Origin: Bacteroidota bacterium
GTDB taxonomy: Bacteria > Bacteroidota > Bacteroidia > UKL13-3
Length of the DNA: 50,164 nucleotides
Direction of reading: 5' to 3'
NCBI GenBank assembly: GCA_027487835.1
Contig: JAIYCU010000040.1
Span: 1-50,164, forward strand
The notes beneath the pieces are model-generated. The model was not told where the DNA came from. It saw only the letters and a program-made list of their open reading frames with translations, and made no database searches. Positions 8,201-17,707 of this stretch are shown piece by piece; the stretch's first letter is position 1, and each line of letters begins with the position of its first letter. The translations under genes were made by a program, and so were the position numbers.

Positions 8201-8946
8201 GTGAGCTGGTGAAGGCTTATAACCGAATGATAGATGAGTTGCAAGAAAGTGCAGAGAAACTCGGTAGAAGTGAAAGAGAAGGGGCTTGGCGAGATATTGC
8301 AAGGCAGATTGCCCATGAAATTAAAAATCCGCTTACGCCCATGAAACTTAGTGTACAGCACCTTGAGCGGGCTTGGAACGACCAATCTCCTAAGTTACCA
8401 GAAACCTTTAAACGCGTTACCAAAACCCTGATTGCACAAATAGATATATTGAGCGAATTGGCTACAGAGTTTAGCAGTTTTGCTAAAATGCCTGTTCCAG
8501 AATGTCAAGAAATTCAATTGAATGAAATGATTGAACAAGTGCTTCATTTGCAAGAACAAACATTTGATGGTCAGTTGATTTTTGAACCCACTCGTCTACT
8601 TACCATTAATTTTGATTATGGTTACTTAAATAGAACCTTAACCAATTTGGTTAAAAATGCAATCCAGGCTATACCTGAAGATAGAGCAGGCATTATTAAG
8701 GTATTAGCTGAAGAAGAGGCCTTGAATTTACATATTCAAGTAATTGACAATGGAACAGGAATTCCGCTTGCACAGCAAGAAAAAATATTTATGCCTTATT
8801 TCAGCACCAAGGTTATTGGGATGGGTCTAGGTTTGCCAATTGTTAAAAGCATGATAGAAAGTGGAGGCGGTAAAATTTGGTTCGAAACCGAAGTTAATAA
8901 AGGCACAACATTCCATATTTTATTGCCGTTAAGTAGGGAAGAATGA
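5227..8946 (+). CDS. Large multi-pass sensor histidine kinase, NtrY-like C-terminus
   Basis: This 1239-residue membrane sensor should autophosphorylate and pass phosphate to a response regulator. A first TM helix (8-26) and an extracytoplasmic loop precede a cluster of TM helices (about 205-460). Next come a second extracytoplasmic region (about 470-700), TM helices near 715 and 765, a third sensory loop, a TM near 945, HAMP (RNISYPLRLI to YNRMIDEL), HisKA with the phospho-accepting His1030 in IAHEIKNPLTP, and HATPase with NLVKNAIQAI (about 1141), DNGTGI (about 1174) and MGLGLPIVKS (about 1199). The start is a TTG 5 bp after hldD; the first ATG would delete the first TM. The stop overlaps the next ATG (ATGA). 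No response regulator lies nearby. The unusual length comes from stacked sensory regions. Confidence 0.9.
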   Translation: MVSKSVKYLLWLLGGLFLLLILLATEIGILKNTKQQEAQNLEQVQFLMNEKEAESKDLIYAVLQDTSQLNKHWMDYLAQARNQHFILSVFRNDTLIGWSDQLINAGKLVGGLKDGFFYINTNNGAYWVSSLSKGNFKIAVFYQLKTNYKFQNQYIQNHFNEELNFIGSALFSPSPIQDFVDLKDRKGNYICSIQLFGSPKTTPWWLKFLIILTTLLVAWYFHLLSLQFIHQHFGLGTLFFIGLTQTARWLFLNYKIPVFVYAHQLFSPEIYGSSTFNPSLGDFLIAALSLFWYLLLIRDTEWRISKSRVYYYLHLIFASLLAMILADGAFDAIKSLVFDSQISFDVKNIYSLNVFTFLALLLAFIILLCCYQIFIRLYKLISVGTINHYEKLILVGLVFFFIEPYLVENLFERPVNYVNVSSSLLLAFFVFYHWVKPRLNRFQGYFILVLLISVFTSMSLYYFSKDKEYESRITFAGNIVSQNDVNAEYFLKDIENEISKSILVKSYFTNPIALKSQLVKHLQQLYFSGYLSKYSVSIYDYDSAYNHYHSRNPYSFRQVDFIYKQLGAPTINRHFRFLKNNAYLKGYLGKFNIRIKGKLEGSIFIHLQPKLQQDVTRFDELLIDGFRNTKNKRTEYSYAIFKDLQLLSQSGHYAYRTTYTWKGISQKSELLEENGFNHLIFKENEQLLVVVSEKTPEWYEPFGLFSLSFTFFNILLIALIGLYILFNNNWVKTNWFKPKPYIQNLQVIINKLLFFKEGDLKFIRTQIQLGIILIVFFTLAITAYFTISFITNQNLLKQNDKLVRKLRSVTNALENESQEVNFKGRISDTEASLNQIADFYNTDISFFNPSGNLVASTIKKVYEADIIAPLMNPEAFFHLNNLRESQFIQKEAIATFTYTGAYAPIFSRNKELLGFVQLPDFYQTSDLNAEISSIMVGFINLYALMFFVIGAMAWLVSRNISYPLRLIQKQMAQTSIGKKNEPIDWERNDEIGELVKAYNRMIDELQESAEKLGRSEREGAWRDIARQIAHEIKNPLTPMKLSVQHLERAWNDQSPKLPETFKRVTKTLIAQIDILSELATEFSSFAKMPVPECQEIQLNEMIEQVLHLQEQTFDGQLIFEPTRLLTINFDYGYLNRTLTNLVKNAIQAIPEDRAGIIKVLAEEEALNLHIQVIDNGTGIPLAQQEKIFMPYFSTKVIGMGLGLPIVKSMIESGGGKIWFETEVNKGTTFHILLPLSREE
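7430..7439. repeat. GGTTTGAACC-family near-palindrome, copy 2
   Basis: The plus strand reads GGTTCAAACC, inside the sensor kinase, with codons TGG TTC AAA CCG (WFKP). Confidence 0.8.
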
Positions 8947-11900
8947 AATTCGCCTTGCGGATAGTTTTTGGTTTTATCTTTTTGTTTTCCGGTGCGGAAA
9001 TACAAGCGCAATATAAAGTTCCCATTAAAACCAAGAGTCTTGTTTTAGTTAGCGATTCTTTCTTATTAGATAGTCAGTTGATTTTAAAAGGAAGCGTATA
9101 CGTTAAGGATTACAGCGCAGCCATCGATTATGATTTTAATTATTATACCAGCACATTTAAGAATATAAAAATACCTAAAGGCACTTTGCTTCTAATAAGC
9201 TACCAGCCTGTAAACCCTGGTTTAATGAGGGTATATAAAAATAAAGATGTTAATTTATTGCTTCCAGCTATTCAAGCAAATCCAAACCCATATCAATATG
9301 TACCTGGCAATAAAAACTTTGATTTGGGCCTGGGAAAAGAAGGGGTATTGGTGAATGGAAGTATCATGCGTGGGCTTAGCCTTGGCAATAACCAAAATGC
9401 CATTGTGAATGCAAATCTTAACCTTCAATTGAGTGGACGGATAAACAATGAAGTAGATATTTTAGCAGCCATTAGTGATGATAATAATCCCATTCAACCA
9501 GAAGGAAATACGCAAGATATCCAAGATTTTGACCAAGTCTTTGTGCAGTTAAGCAAGGGCAATAATCGTGTGGTGGTTGGAGATTATTTATTGAACCGAC
9601 CCAAAGATTCTTACTTTTTAAATTACCAGAAAAAACTACGTGGAATTCAATTTGGATCAACCCAACAATTTAAGAATAAACAAAGCCTAAGCATAGAAAC
9701 AGAAGCTGCATTGTCTAGAGGACGGTTTGTTAGAAATACGCTTCAAGGCTTAGAAGGTAATCAAGGGCCATATAGGTTAAGTGGACCCAATGGTGAACTT
9801 TTTATAATAATTGTATCAGGTACAGAGGTAGTTTATTTAGATGGCGAGCGCCTTACTCGTGGGGAGCAAAATGACTATATTGTAGACTATAATACAGGAG
9901 AAATAACCTTTATGCCTAAGCGCTTAATTACGGGTTACTCGCGCATTGTAATCGAATTTCAATACGCAGATAGGTATTATGCACGCACCGCATTAGGGAC
10001 CCATCTGCAATATCAAGGCACTAATTTCAAAACCTATTTAAATTATTTCACAGAAACAGATAATAAAAATCAACCCTTTCAACAGCTATTATCTGATAGC
10101 AATAAACTACTTTTATCTAAGGTGGGTGATCAATTAGACCAAGCATTTACAAGCAGTGCAATCCCTGTGTTTCCGTTTGACCCTAAAAGAATTTTATATA
10201 GAAAAGTAGATAGCATTGGGTTTGAAAATATTTATGTACATACGCCAATTGCTGGCAATGATGCGGTTTATTACGAATTGCGTTTTACCTATGTTGGACC
10301 CAATAAAGGAAATTATAAGCAAGCAGCTTCGGCAAGTAATGGGCGGGTTTTTTCTTGGGTTAGTCCCATAAATGGCGTGCCTCAAGGCGACTTTGAGCCA
10401 CTTACTTTTTTGGTAGCGCCCAACCGTAGACAAATGATTAGTACAGGTGCAATTTTGCAAGCACACAAAAATCATTTATTAAAGTTAGAACTTGCCCTAA
10501 GTGATAATAATAAAAACTTATTTAGTGAGATAGATAAACAAGATAATGTTGGCTATGGATTAAAGATGGAATCGGCACACAAATTCTATTTTTCAGACAC
10601 CAACAGCAGGGTAGAGAGCCAAGTTTTTTATGAGGTAATTAGTGCTACTTTTAGAAATATTGAACGATATCGCCCAGTTGAGTTTGATAGAACTTGGAAC
10701 AGGCAATTGCAAAATTTTGCCAATAAAGATACCGGCAATCAAGAGCATATTTTAAATTGGAGAACCACATTTGTAAATAAAGATAAATGGCTAATGTACT
10801 ATCAGTTGGGATACTACAACAGAGGATTGAACAGCTATATAGGAAACCGCCACCAAAGCGGATTGCGTTATAAGGATGAAGTTAATACCTTTAATTTAAA
10901 TGCAGAATTATTAAAAGGTAAACAGGAAGAACTAACATTTTTAAAGGGGTTTAATAATAATGTAAAAGTGCTTCAAGGGCAATTTACGCGTTTAGTTTAT
11001 AAACAATTAATCAGTGCAAGATTGATGTGGGATGAAAGTAAATTTTCAACCAATAGTGATAGCCTATTAAGTGGCTCTTATGCGTATAGAGAATATGGTT
11101 TTGGCATACAACCACAAGACTCAATTAAATTCTCTTATTATATTGATTATAAAAATAGGGTAGACCAATTGCCCATAAATTACGCCTTTAAAATGCATAC
11201 TGTGGCAAATGATTATAAGGCAGGCATAAATTGGGTTCAGAAAAATTTTAACCGACTCAATGCCGACATCGCTTTGCGAGATTTTAAAGTTTTAGATACA
11301 GCCTTTGCAGGCTTAAAGCCAGAGCTTACTTTTTTGAGCAGACTTACTTATGATTATAGTTTTTTTAAGCGAAAAATTACTGCAAACTCTTATTTGCAGT
11401 TGGGTTCTGGAAATGAGTTAAGACGAGATTTTCAATATTTACAGGTACCGGTAGGGCAAGGCATTTATGTTTGGAAGGATTTTAATTCAGATGGGATTCA
11501 GCAATTAAACGAATTTCAGTTGGCCTCATTCGCCGATAAAAATCTTGCCGATTATATCAAAGTTTTCCTTCCAACCACTTCATTAATTAGTACCTATACC
11601 ACGCAAATAAGTCAAACCTTGAACCTTAGTTTTGGAAATCCTTCCAATAAGCAACACAGTTTTAAAAACTTCCTCAAAAGATTTAGCAATCAATCTGGCT
11701 TGCGGTACGAGAAAAAAACAGGTGCAGCCGAACGCCTGCAACTCAACAGATTTACCACTTTCAATCCAAGCGATACCAACCTATTAACTTTAAATTCTTT
11801 GCTAAGAAGCACTTTATTCTTTAATAGAAGCGCCGCTGTTTGGGGCATGGATTTTAGTTGGAATAGACAATCCTCAAAAGCATTACTTACTAATGGATTT

Positions 11901-12437
11901 GAACTTAGGACTAAGGAAGAAAATGGGTTTAACTTTCGCTATAATTTTAATCAAAGCTGGACCTTTAACAACGGAATTTTACAAGGTATAAAGGCATTTA
12001 GCTCCGACTTTTTCTCAGAGAATAATTATCAATATAGATTTATAGAAGCAAAGCCTAAACTAAGTTATCAATACAATCAAACTTGGCGCATCAGTATAAA
12101 TTACATGCATTCCCAATCAAATAATAGGCAAGATCTTGGTGGAGAGCAAGCTTTGGTTAATCAAGCCGGTACAGAAGTTAGGTATGCCATGCCCAAGTTG
12201 GGCGTGTTAACAATCAGTTATAACTTTTATGAAGTTAACTTTAAAGGAAGTATAAATAGTCCTTTGGCCTATGATATGCTACAAGGCTTAAGCGCAGGTA
12301 ATAATCAATTAGCGACTTTTAATTTACAACAAAGAATTGGGCAGAATCTTCAAATTAACTTTAATTATGAAGCGAGAAAAAGTGGTAATATTCCTATTAT
12401 TCATACAGGAAAAATGGAGGCACGTTACTTATTTTAG
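8943..12437 (+). CDS. Large outer-membrane beta-barrel protein of unknown function
   Basis: The 1164-residue product starts with a signal peptide (MKFALRIVFGFIFLFSGAEIQAQ) and ends in GKMEARYLF, an aromatic-terminated strand as in barrel proteins. Residues about 125-235 read as amphipathic strands (LNLQLSGRINNEVDILAAIS). Residues about 265-345 hold the block GPYRLSGPNGELFIIIVSG followed by VVYLDGERLTRGEQNDYIVDY, which I know from uncharacterised outer-membrane proteins of the Bacteroidota/Chlorobi/Fibrobacteres group. The C-terminal two thirds is Asn/Tyr/Phe-rich alternating strand, typical of a big barrel. It overlaps the sensor kinase by 4 bp (ATGA), which implies coupled translation. It is not SusC: there is no plug or TonB box. 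The function is unknown; envelope transport or assembly is only a guess. Confidence 0.75.
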   Translation: MKFALRIVFGFIFLFSGAEIQAQYKVPIKTKSLVLVSDSFLLDSQLILKGSVYVKDYSAAIDYDFNYYTSTFKNIKIPKGTLLLISYQPVNPGLMRVYKNKDVNLLLPAIQANPNPYQYVPGNKNFDLGLGKEGVLVNGSIMRGLSLGNNQNAIVNANLNLQLSGRINNEVDILAAISDDNNPIQPEGNTQDIQDFDQVFVQLSKGNNRVVVGDYLLNRPKDSYFLNYQKKLRGIQFGSTQQFKNKQSLSIETEAALSRGRFVRNTLQGLEGNQGPYRLSGPNGELFIIIVSGTEVVYLDGERLTRGEQNDYIVDYNTGEITFMPKRLITGYSRIVIEFQYADRYYARTALGTHLQYQGTNFKTYLNYFTETDNKNQPFQQLLSDSNKLLLSKVGDQLDQAFTSSAIPVFPFDPKRILYRKVDSIGFENIYVHTPIAGNDAVYYELRFTYVGPNKGNYKQAASASNGRVFSWVSPINGVPQGDFEPLTFLVAPNRRQMISTGAILQAHKNHLLKLELALSDNNKNLFSEIDKQDNVGYGLKMESAHKFYFSDTNSRVESQVFYEVISATFRNIERYRPVEFDRTWNRQLQNFANKDTGNQEHILNWRTTFVNKDKWLMYYQLGYYNRGLNSYIGNRHQSGLRYKDEVNTFNLNAELLKGKQEELTFLKGFNNNVKVLQGQFTRLVYKQLISARLMWDESKFSTNSDSLLSGSYAYREYGFGIQPQDSIKFSYYIDYKNRVDQLPINYAFKMHTVANDYKAGINWVQKNFNRLNADIALRDFKVLDTAFAGLKPELTFLSRLTYDYSFFKRKITANSYLQLGSGNELRRDFQYLQVPVGQGIYVWKDFNSDGIQQLNEFQLASFADKNLADYIKVFLPTTSLISTYTTQISQTLNLSFGNPSNKQHSFKNFLKRFSNQSGLRYEKKTGAAERLQLNRFTTFNPSDTNLLTLNSLLRSTLFFNRSAAVWGMDFSWNRQSSKALLTNGFELRTKEENGFNFRYNFNQSWTFNNGILQGIKAFSSDFFSENNYQYRFIEAKPKLSYQYNQTWRISINYMHSQSNNRQDLGGEQALVNQAGTEVRYAMPKLGVLTISYNFYEVNFKGSINSPLAYDMLQGLSAGNNQLATFNLQQRIGQNLQINFNYEARKSGNIPIIHTGKMEARYLF

Positions 12438-12463
12438 TGAGGTAAAATTATTAACTTGCCGCG

Positions 12464-13528
12464 ATGAATGAGTCTAAACAAACCCAACAATCTGTAGATT
12501 TAATTATTCGAATTGCTTTGCTCTTGGGTCTTTTATTTTGGTGCTTTCTAATTTTAAAGCCCTTTTTAGAACCATTTATATGGGGAACAATCATTGCAGT
12601 TGCTCTTTTTCCAACCCATCAATGGCTCGTTATTAGGTTTGGTTTGAACCGAAAGTTAGTTGCATTTTTATTAAGTACTATTCTCATTTTAGGTGTTTTT
12701 ATTCCGGCCTACGGTTTTTTTGCAACCATTACAGAACTAATAATTGAGACAAAGGCTAGCTTTGAAGCAGGTAATATTCCTATACCAGCCTTACCAGAGG
12801 AAATTAAAAATTTACCTATCGTAGGCGAAACAATTGCTAAGTTTTTAGATAACTTACAATCTAATTTTTCACAATTATTGGTCGATTATCAATCAGAGAT
12901 ATTAACCTTACTGCGCAAATTTGCTACCTTATTATTAGATACAGGTATTAATTTATTTTTACTGATTGTGGCCATCATCATTGCTGGTGTGCTCCTTGCT
13001 TATGAGGGCTTAGAAGATTGGACGGACAAGCTATTTAATAGAATTATTGGTAAGGAAGGATATACTTATGCAGAGCTTAGCGCTCGAACCATCAGAAGTG
13101 TGGTAAAAGGTGTTTTAGGAGTAGCAGTAATACAGGCATTGCTTGCAGGTTTAGGATTAAACTTGGCGGGAATTCCACATGCTCCCATTTGGACCCTCAT
13201 TGCTTTAATCTTTTCGATTATACAAATTGGACCCTCCATTGTAATGGCAGGTGCAGCAATTTATTTGTTTTTAACCCAAAGCATGTTGTTTGCTTCCTTG
13301 TGGACAGTTTACTTTTTGTTAGTTTCTATTTCTGATAATATAATGAAGCCATTTTTACTTGGCAAGGGCGCCGAAGTGCCCATGCCTGTAATATTTATTG
13401 GAGTAGTAGGAGGGTTTTTGCTTTCCGGATTTATTGGTCTATTTGCGGGAGCAATTGTGTTAAGTATTGGCTATAAATTGGTTCAAAAATGGATTGAAGA
13501 ACATACCAATAAAACGGCCAATTCTTAA
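12464..13528 (+). CDS. AI-2E family transporter (PerM/TqsA-like permease)
   Basis: This 354-residue inner-membrane protein has the family layout. There are paired TM helices at 15-60 and one near 68-90, then a non-membrane stretch (about 95-150, [20 protein letters not shown]), a TM at about 165-185, the amphipathic segment [20 protein letters not shown], and a C-terminal cluster including [22 protein letters not shown] and the block [20 protein letters not shown]. This last is the most conserved part of the family. Members export autoinducer-2 or small ions, or act as Na+/H+ antiporters; the substrate cannot be told. It starts 26 bp after the barrel gene and overlaps leuS tail to tail by 4 bp. 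Confidence 0.92.
   Translation: MNESKQTQQSVDLIIRIALLLGLLFWCFLILKPFLEPFIWGTIIAVALFPTHQWLVIRFGLNRKLVAFLLSTILILGVFIPAYGFFATITELIIETKASFEAGNIPIPALPEEIKNLPIVGETIAKFLDNLQSNFSQLLVDYQSEILTLLRKFATLLLDTGINLFLLIVAIIIAGVLLAYEGLEDWTDKLFNRIIGKEGYTYAELSARTIRSVVKGVLGVAVIQALLAGLGLNLAGIPHAPIWTLIALIFSIIQIGPSIVMAGAAIYLFLTQSMLFASLWTVYFLLVSISDNIMKPFLLGKGAEVPMPVIFIGVVGGFLLSGFIGLFAGAIVLSIGYKLVQKWIEEHTNKTANS
12641..12650. repeat. GGTTTGAACC-family near-palindrome, copy 3
   Basis: The plus strand reads GGTTTGAACC, inside the AI-2E gene, with codons GGT TTG AAC CGA (GLNR). Confidence 0.8.
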
Positions 13529-16425
13529 ATCACAATATTTACAATTTTCCCTTTAACAAAAATTACTTTTTTAGGGGTATTGCCTTCTAACCACTTTTTC
13601 ACAATTTCATCTTCTAAAACCGTTTTGCTAACCTCATCTTGAGTGGCACTCATAGAAAACGCTATATTAGTTCTATGTTTTCCATTGATAGAAATTGGAT
13701 AACTAAAGGAATCTTCTACCAAGTATTCTGCCATAAAGGTTGGGAACTGGGCCATTACAATGCTGCCTTTTTCACCTATTGTATGCCAAAGTTCTTCGGT
13801 AATATGAGGCGCATATGCACTTAAGCATAGGAGTAAATCTTTTAGAATTAGCTTTTTGCTGCACTTTAATTCACTGAGTTCATTTACGCAAATCATAAAC
13901 GTACTTACAGAAGTATTAAAGGAGAAATTCTCAATGTCTTCACCCACCTTTTTAATGGTTTTGTGGAGTGATTTTAACTCAGGTTTAGTGGGCGCTTCCT
14001 CTGACACAATTAAGTTGCCATCTTTATCATAAAATAGACGCCATAATTTTTTCAAAAACCTGTGAACCCCTTCTATGCCTTGCGTATTCCAAGGTTTACT
14101 TTGCTCAATTGGTCCTAAGAACATTTCGTATAAGCGCAGGGTGTCTGCACCATATTGGGCTACTATCGCATCTGGTGTTACAACATTCCACTTATTCTTG
14201 CTCATTTTTTCAACTTCCCAAGTGCAATGGTATTGGTTATTTTCTAAAACAAATTTAGCATCTTTAAAATCAGCTCTCCAGTTTTTAAAAGCGTCCAAAT
14301 CAAGCACATCATCCTTCACAATGTTTACGTCTACATTGAGTTTTACAACCATAATTTTTGTGAAATCTATGCGACTATTCCGATGATTTTGTGTGTTGAA
14401 TTGTTCAAATAAAATTGGAATGTTTTTAATTTTTTCATTTTCATCGATAAAGCCTTTGGAGGCAAAAAAGCTTAGTTCTTTTTTATCCTCAATAAAGCAA
14501 TCAATTCTAAATACAAAGTTACTTCTTCCTTGTATCATTCCTTGATTGATAAGCTTTTTTGCGGGTTCATTCTTTGGAATTAAACCTAAGTCAAACAAAA
14601 AATGTGTCCAAAAACGCACATACAATAAATGCCCAGTTGCATGTTCACTACCGCCAAGATATAAATCTACTTGCTGCCAGTAATCAGCAGCTTCTTTTGC
14701 CACAAATACGTTTTGATTCTTATTGTCCATGTACCTAAGAAAATACCAACTGCTGCCTGCCCAACCTGGCATGGTACTAAGTTCAAAGTCGAACGTTCCC
14801 TTGTACTTCCAATTCTCTGCCCTACCCAAGGGAGGTTCTCCTGATTCTGTAGGCAAAAATTTATCAACTTCAGGCAATATAATTGGCAAGTCCTCCTCGG
14901 CAACAGGATAAGGCATTCCTTCTTTATAATAAATAGGAATCGGCTCGCCCCAATACCGCTGACGACCAAAAATTGCATCTCTTAGTCGGTAATTAGTTTT
15001 TCCTTTTCCAATATCACGCGATTCAATTTCTTGTATGGCTCTTTTGATGGCCTTTTTAACTCCAAGGCCATTCAAGAAAGAAGAATTAACACAATTTCCC
15101 TCTTTACCATCATAACTGCCTTCATCAAAGTTATGTTCCTGTGTGCTTTCAATAACTTTTATAATTGGCAAGTTAAAATGTTTGGCAAAGGCGAAATCTC
15201 TCGTATCATGAGCCGGCACGCCCATTACAGCGCCAGTTCCATACCCGCCTAAAACATAATCTGCAACCCAAATCGGCACCTCTTTTTGGGTAAATGGATG
15301 AATGGCATAAGTTCCTGTAAAAACGCCACTTATCCTTTTTACATCACTTTGACGCTCTCTTTCACTTCTATTTTTTGCTGCGCTTACATATTCTAATACT
15401 TCGTCCAAATGACTTGGGTCAACCAATTGGTCAAGCATTTCATGTTCTGGCGCAATGGCTAAAAAGCTAACACCAAAGATTGTATCCGGACGCGTAGTGA
15501 AAACTTCAATGGCAAATTTATTATCTTGTACCTCAAATAATACACTGGCTCCTTGAGATTTTCCAATCCAATTTTTCTGACTTTCTTTTATACTTTCCGA
15601 CCAATTTAAATCCTCTAAACCTGATAGTAACCGCTCGGCGTAAGCGGTGATTCTAAGGCTCCATTGGTTCATTAACTTACGCTCAACTGGATATCCACCC
15701 CTTTCACTTACTCCATCCTTTACCTCATCGTTACTTAAAACGGTACCAAGTTCTGGGCACCAATTCACATAGGCTTCGCTTAAATAGGCTAATCTAAAAC
15801 CAAGTAATATTTTCTGTTTGGTTTTCTCTTCAAATTTATTCCATTGTTCTACCGTAAATGCCGGGTAGTCAAACTCAATTCCGCCAGTTAAAATACTGTC
15901 ATCACTGCCTTTAAATCCTTCTGTTTCAAATTTAGAAAGTAAAGTTGCAATGGGCTCGGCTTTTTGGGTATTCGGGTTGAACCAACTGTTAAATAATTGA
16001 ATAAATATCCATTGGGTCCATTTATAATAAGAAGGATCAGAAGTTCTAACCTCTCTATCCCAATCATAACAAAATCCTAATTGGTCTAGTTGTTCTCTAT
16101 AGCGCTTGATATTATTTTCGGTAGTTATAGCAGGGTGCTGACCTGTTTGAATGGCATATTGTTCCGCAGGCAAACCAAAGGCATCATACCCCATAGGATG
16201 CAATACATTAAAACCTTTAAGACGTTTATATCGGCTGTAAATATCAGAGGCAATGTAGCCAAGCGGGTGACCTACATGTAAGCCTGCTCCGCTAGGGTAA
16301 GGAAACATATCCAATACATAGAATTTAGGTTTTTGTGCGTCTTCATTTACTTGGTAAATTTTTTCATGCTTCCAAAAAGATTGCCATTTAGCCTCAATTT
16401 CGTTTGGTTTATATTCGTTAATCAT
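13525..16425 (-). CDS. leuS: Leucine--tRNA ligase
   Basis: This class I synthetase charges tRNA-Leu. The 966 residues show the HIGH motif as HVGH in [20 protein letters not shown]. The editing domain contains [19 protein letters not shown] and [16 protein letters not shown]. The catalytic-core [11 protein letters not shown] and the KMSKS loop [10 protein letters not shown] follow, the loop having Asn for the usual last Ser. A leucine-specific insert of about 100 residues precedes that loop. The start [18 protein letters not shown] at 16425 is normal for the family. A TTG at 16453-16455 lies inside the predicted -7 element, which rules it out. The gene stands alone, divergent from ftsX. Confidence 0.97.
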   Translation of the reverse strand: MINEYKPNEIEAKWQSFWKHEKIYQVNEDAQKPKFYVLDMFPYPSGAGLHVGHPLGYIASDIYSRYKRLKGFNVLHPMGYDAFGLPAEQYAIQTGQHPAITTENNIKRYREQLDQLGFCYDWDREVRTSDPSYYKWTQWIFIQLFNSWFNPNTQKAEPIATLLSKFETEGFKGSDDSILTGGIEFDYPAFTVEQWNKFEEKTKQKILLGFRLAYLSEAYVNWCPELGTVLSNDEVKDGVSERGGYPVERKLMNQWSLRITAYAERLLSGLEDLNWSESIKESQKNWIGKSQGASVLFEVQDNKFAIEVFTTRPDTIFGVSFLAIAPEHEMLDQLVDPSHLDEVLEYVSAAKNRSERERQSDVKRISGVFTGTYAIHPFTQKEVPIWVADYVLGGYGTGAVMGVPAHDTRDFAFAKHFNLPIIKVIESTQEHNFDEGSYDGKEGNCVNSSFLNGLGVKKAIKRAIQEIESRDIGKGKTNYRLRDAIFGRQRYWGEPIPIYYKEGMPYPVAEEDLPIILPEVDKFLPTESGEPPLGRAENWKYKGTFDFELSTMPGWAGSSWYFLRYMDNKNQNVFVAKEAADYWQQVDLYLGGSEHATGHLLYVRFWTHFLFDLGLIPKNEPAKKLINQGMIQGRSNFVFRIDCFIEDKKELSFFASKGFIDENEKIKNIPILFEQFNTQNHRNSRIDFTKIMVVKLNVDVNIVKDDVLDLDAFKNWRADFKDAKFVLENNQYHCTWEVEKMSKNKWNVVTPDAIVAQYGADTLRLYEMFLGPIEQSKPWNTQGIEGVHRFLKKLWRLFYDKDGNLIVSEEAPTKPELKSLHKTIKKVGEDIENFSFNTSVSTFMICVNELSELKCSKKLILKDLLLCLSAYAPHITEELWHTIGEKGSIVMAQFPTFMAEYLVEDSFSYPISINGKHRTNIAFSMSATQDEVSKTVLEDEIVKKWLEGNTPKKVIFVKGKIVNIVI

Positions 16426-16452
16426 CTCGCAGGGTGTTACAATAAAAGTCTG

Positions 16453-16484
16453 CAAAAATAGACGGAGCAGCCTCCTTTTCCAAA
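16453..16484 (-). promoter_or_regulatory. Predicted leuS promoter
   Basis: On the minus strand TTTG (16484-16481), a 20-bp spacer and TATTTTTG (16460-16453) match the Bacteroidota sigma-70 form. Transcription would start near 16446, giving a leader of about 20 nt before the ATG at 16425. Confidence 0.6.
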
Positions 16485-16501
16485 GTGTGGGTTAAATAAT
16501 C

Positions 16502-16531
16502 TTTGTAGGCACGTTTTGATTTTTATTTTTG
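16502..16531 (+). promoter_or_regulatory. Predicted ftsX operon promoter
   Basis: TTTG (16502-16505), an 18-bp spacer and TATTTTTG (16524-16531) form a near-consensus promoter back to back with that of leuS. It covers the TTG at 16529, which argues that ftsX translation starts downstream of it. Confidence 0.5.
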
Positions 16532-16543
16532 CTGAACCAAATA

Positions 16544-17416
16544 TTGAAAATTTTGACTACCACTCTTAAAAAACGTAGAAAGTTTAGCTACTTTTCTGCT
16601 ATCCTCAGTATCTCTATGGTCCTATTAATGTTAGGACTATTTGGCTATTTATATTTAGGAAGCAAAGCAGCGGAGAATTATATCCGCGAAAATTTGACCG
16701 TTCAAGTTTTTTTAGACCCAAATCTTTCGGATAGTTTAATTTCAAAGTACGATGGAGCATTGAAACAGGAACCCTATGCTGCATCGGTAGTTTTTATTAG
16801 TAAAGAACGCGCCGCCATTGAGTTTAGCAATGAATTGGGTCAAGACTTCACTGGCTTTCTTGGGTTTAATCCTTTAATGGGCAGTTTTCAAATAAAACTT
16901 AAAGAGGGGTTTAACCAACCTAATCAATTAAAAGATATTGAAACCCAACTCACCAAATGGGCAGGTATTACAGAAGTTAATTATCCCAAAGCTGCCTATG
17001 GCAATGCACAAGCAAATATTCAACGCATTGGTATATTGTTTATAGGATTATCCTTGATTTTTGGGGCCATAGCAGTGGTATTAATTCATAATACGGTACG
17101 ACTTAATTTATATGCACGAAGGTTTACCATTAAAAGCATGCAATTAGTAGGAGCAACTCCCTCTTTTATAATTAAGCCATTTTTAATTAGAGGTTTAATA
17201 AATGGAATTTGGGGTTGGCTCATTGCCGTTGTTTTATTATGGCTTATCCAAAGAAGCTTGCCTATTTGGATTCCTGAATGGGAAAACTTTTTTGGTGAAC
17301 TTTTTAATATAAGTTTATTTGGAGCGCTGCTCCTTGTAGGTTTGCTCATTAGTTTGATCAGTAGTCTTTTAAGCACAAGAAAATTCTTAAATACCCGTTT
17401 AGACGATTTGTATTAA
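16544..17416 (+). CDS. ftsX: Cell division protein FtsX (ABC permease-like)
   Basis: FtsX pairs with the ATPase FtsE at the division septum and controls peptidoglycan hydrolases. The protein has the four-TM layout: TM1 (ILSISMVLLMLGLFGYLYLG), a large periplasmic domain (ENYIRENLTVQVFLDPNLSD and onward, about 115 residues), then the block NTVRLNLYARRFTIKSMQLVGA between TM2 and TM3, and a last TM before STRKFLNTRLDDLY. No ATG precedes TM1. Start choices are TTG at 16529, 16544 or 16553; I use 16544 because the first lies in the predicted -7 box, but this is uncertain. ftsE is not adjacent, as is usual in Bacteroidota. The operon continues with DUF3098, uppP and truB. Confidence 0.9.
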   Translation: MKILTTTLKKRRKFSYFSAILSISMVLLMLGLFGYLYLGSKAAENYIRENLTVQVFLDPNLSDSLISKYDGALKQEPYAASVVFISKERAAIEFSNELGQDFTGFLGFNPLMGSFQIKLKEGFNQPNQLKDIETQLTKWAGITEVNYPKAAYGNAQANIQRIGILFIGLSLIFGAIAVVLIHNTVRLNLYARRFTIKSMQLVGATPSFIIKPFLIRGLINGIWGWLIAVVLLWLIQRSLPIWIPEWENFFGELFNISLFGALLLVGLLISLISSLLSTRKFLNTRLDDLY

Positions 17417-17450
17417 TTGTAAAATCATTAAATTTTTAGATATTGCACCC

Positions 17451-17681
17451 ATGAGTAAAGAAAAGTTGAGCGCTAAAAAAGTAGAAGTGGCAAATGAGGC
17501 TAGCTTCGTATTTGGAAAACAAAATTACATGCTAATGATTGTTGGCATTTTGGTCATAATAGTTGGCTTTTTTTTAATGGCTGGCACCGAAGACATTTTT
17601 AATTTTCAAAAACTTACCCTTGCCCCAATTCTAGTATTGGTTGGATTTGTGATTGAAATCTATGCTATCATGAAGAAATAG
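17451..17681 (+). CDS. DUF3098 family small membrane protein
   Basis: The 76-residue protein has an N-terminal charged stretch, then [20 protein letters not shown] forming TM1. The conserved [20 protein letters not shown] follows as TM2, with a short basic tail. This is the DUF3098 pattern found almost only in Bacteroidota and usually placed between ftsX and uppP, as here. Its role is unknown; the position suggests a link to division or wall synthesis. The gene follows ftsX by 34 bp and precedes uppP by 26 bp. Confidence 0.9.
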   Translation: MSKEKLSAKKVEVANEASFVFGKQNYMLMIVGILVIIVGFFLMAGTEDIFNFQKLTLAPILVLVGFVIEIYAIMKK

Positions 17682-17707
17682 CATTTTCTAATTTAGATTT
17701 TAGCGCT

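Noticed and set aside
14667-14978. 103-codon frame overlapping leuS
   Set aside because: Same-strand shifted shadow of the synthetase.
16426-16455. TTG start of leuS at 16455
   Set aside because: It falls in the predicted -7 element and adds ten residues not seen in LeuRS.
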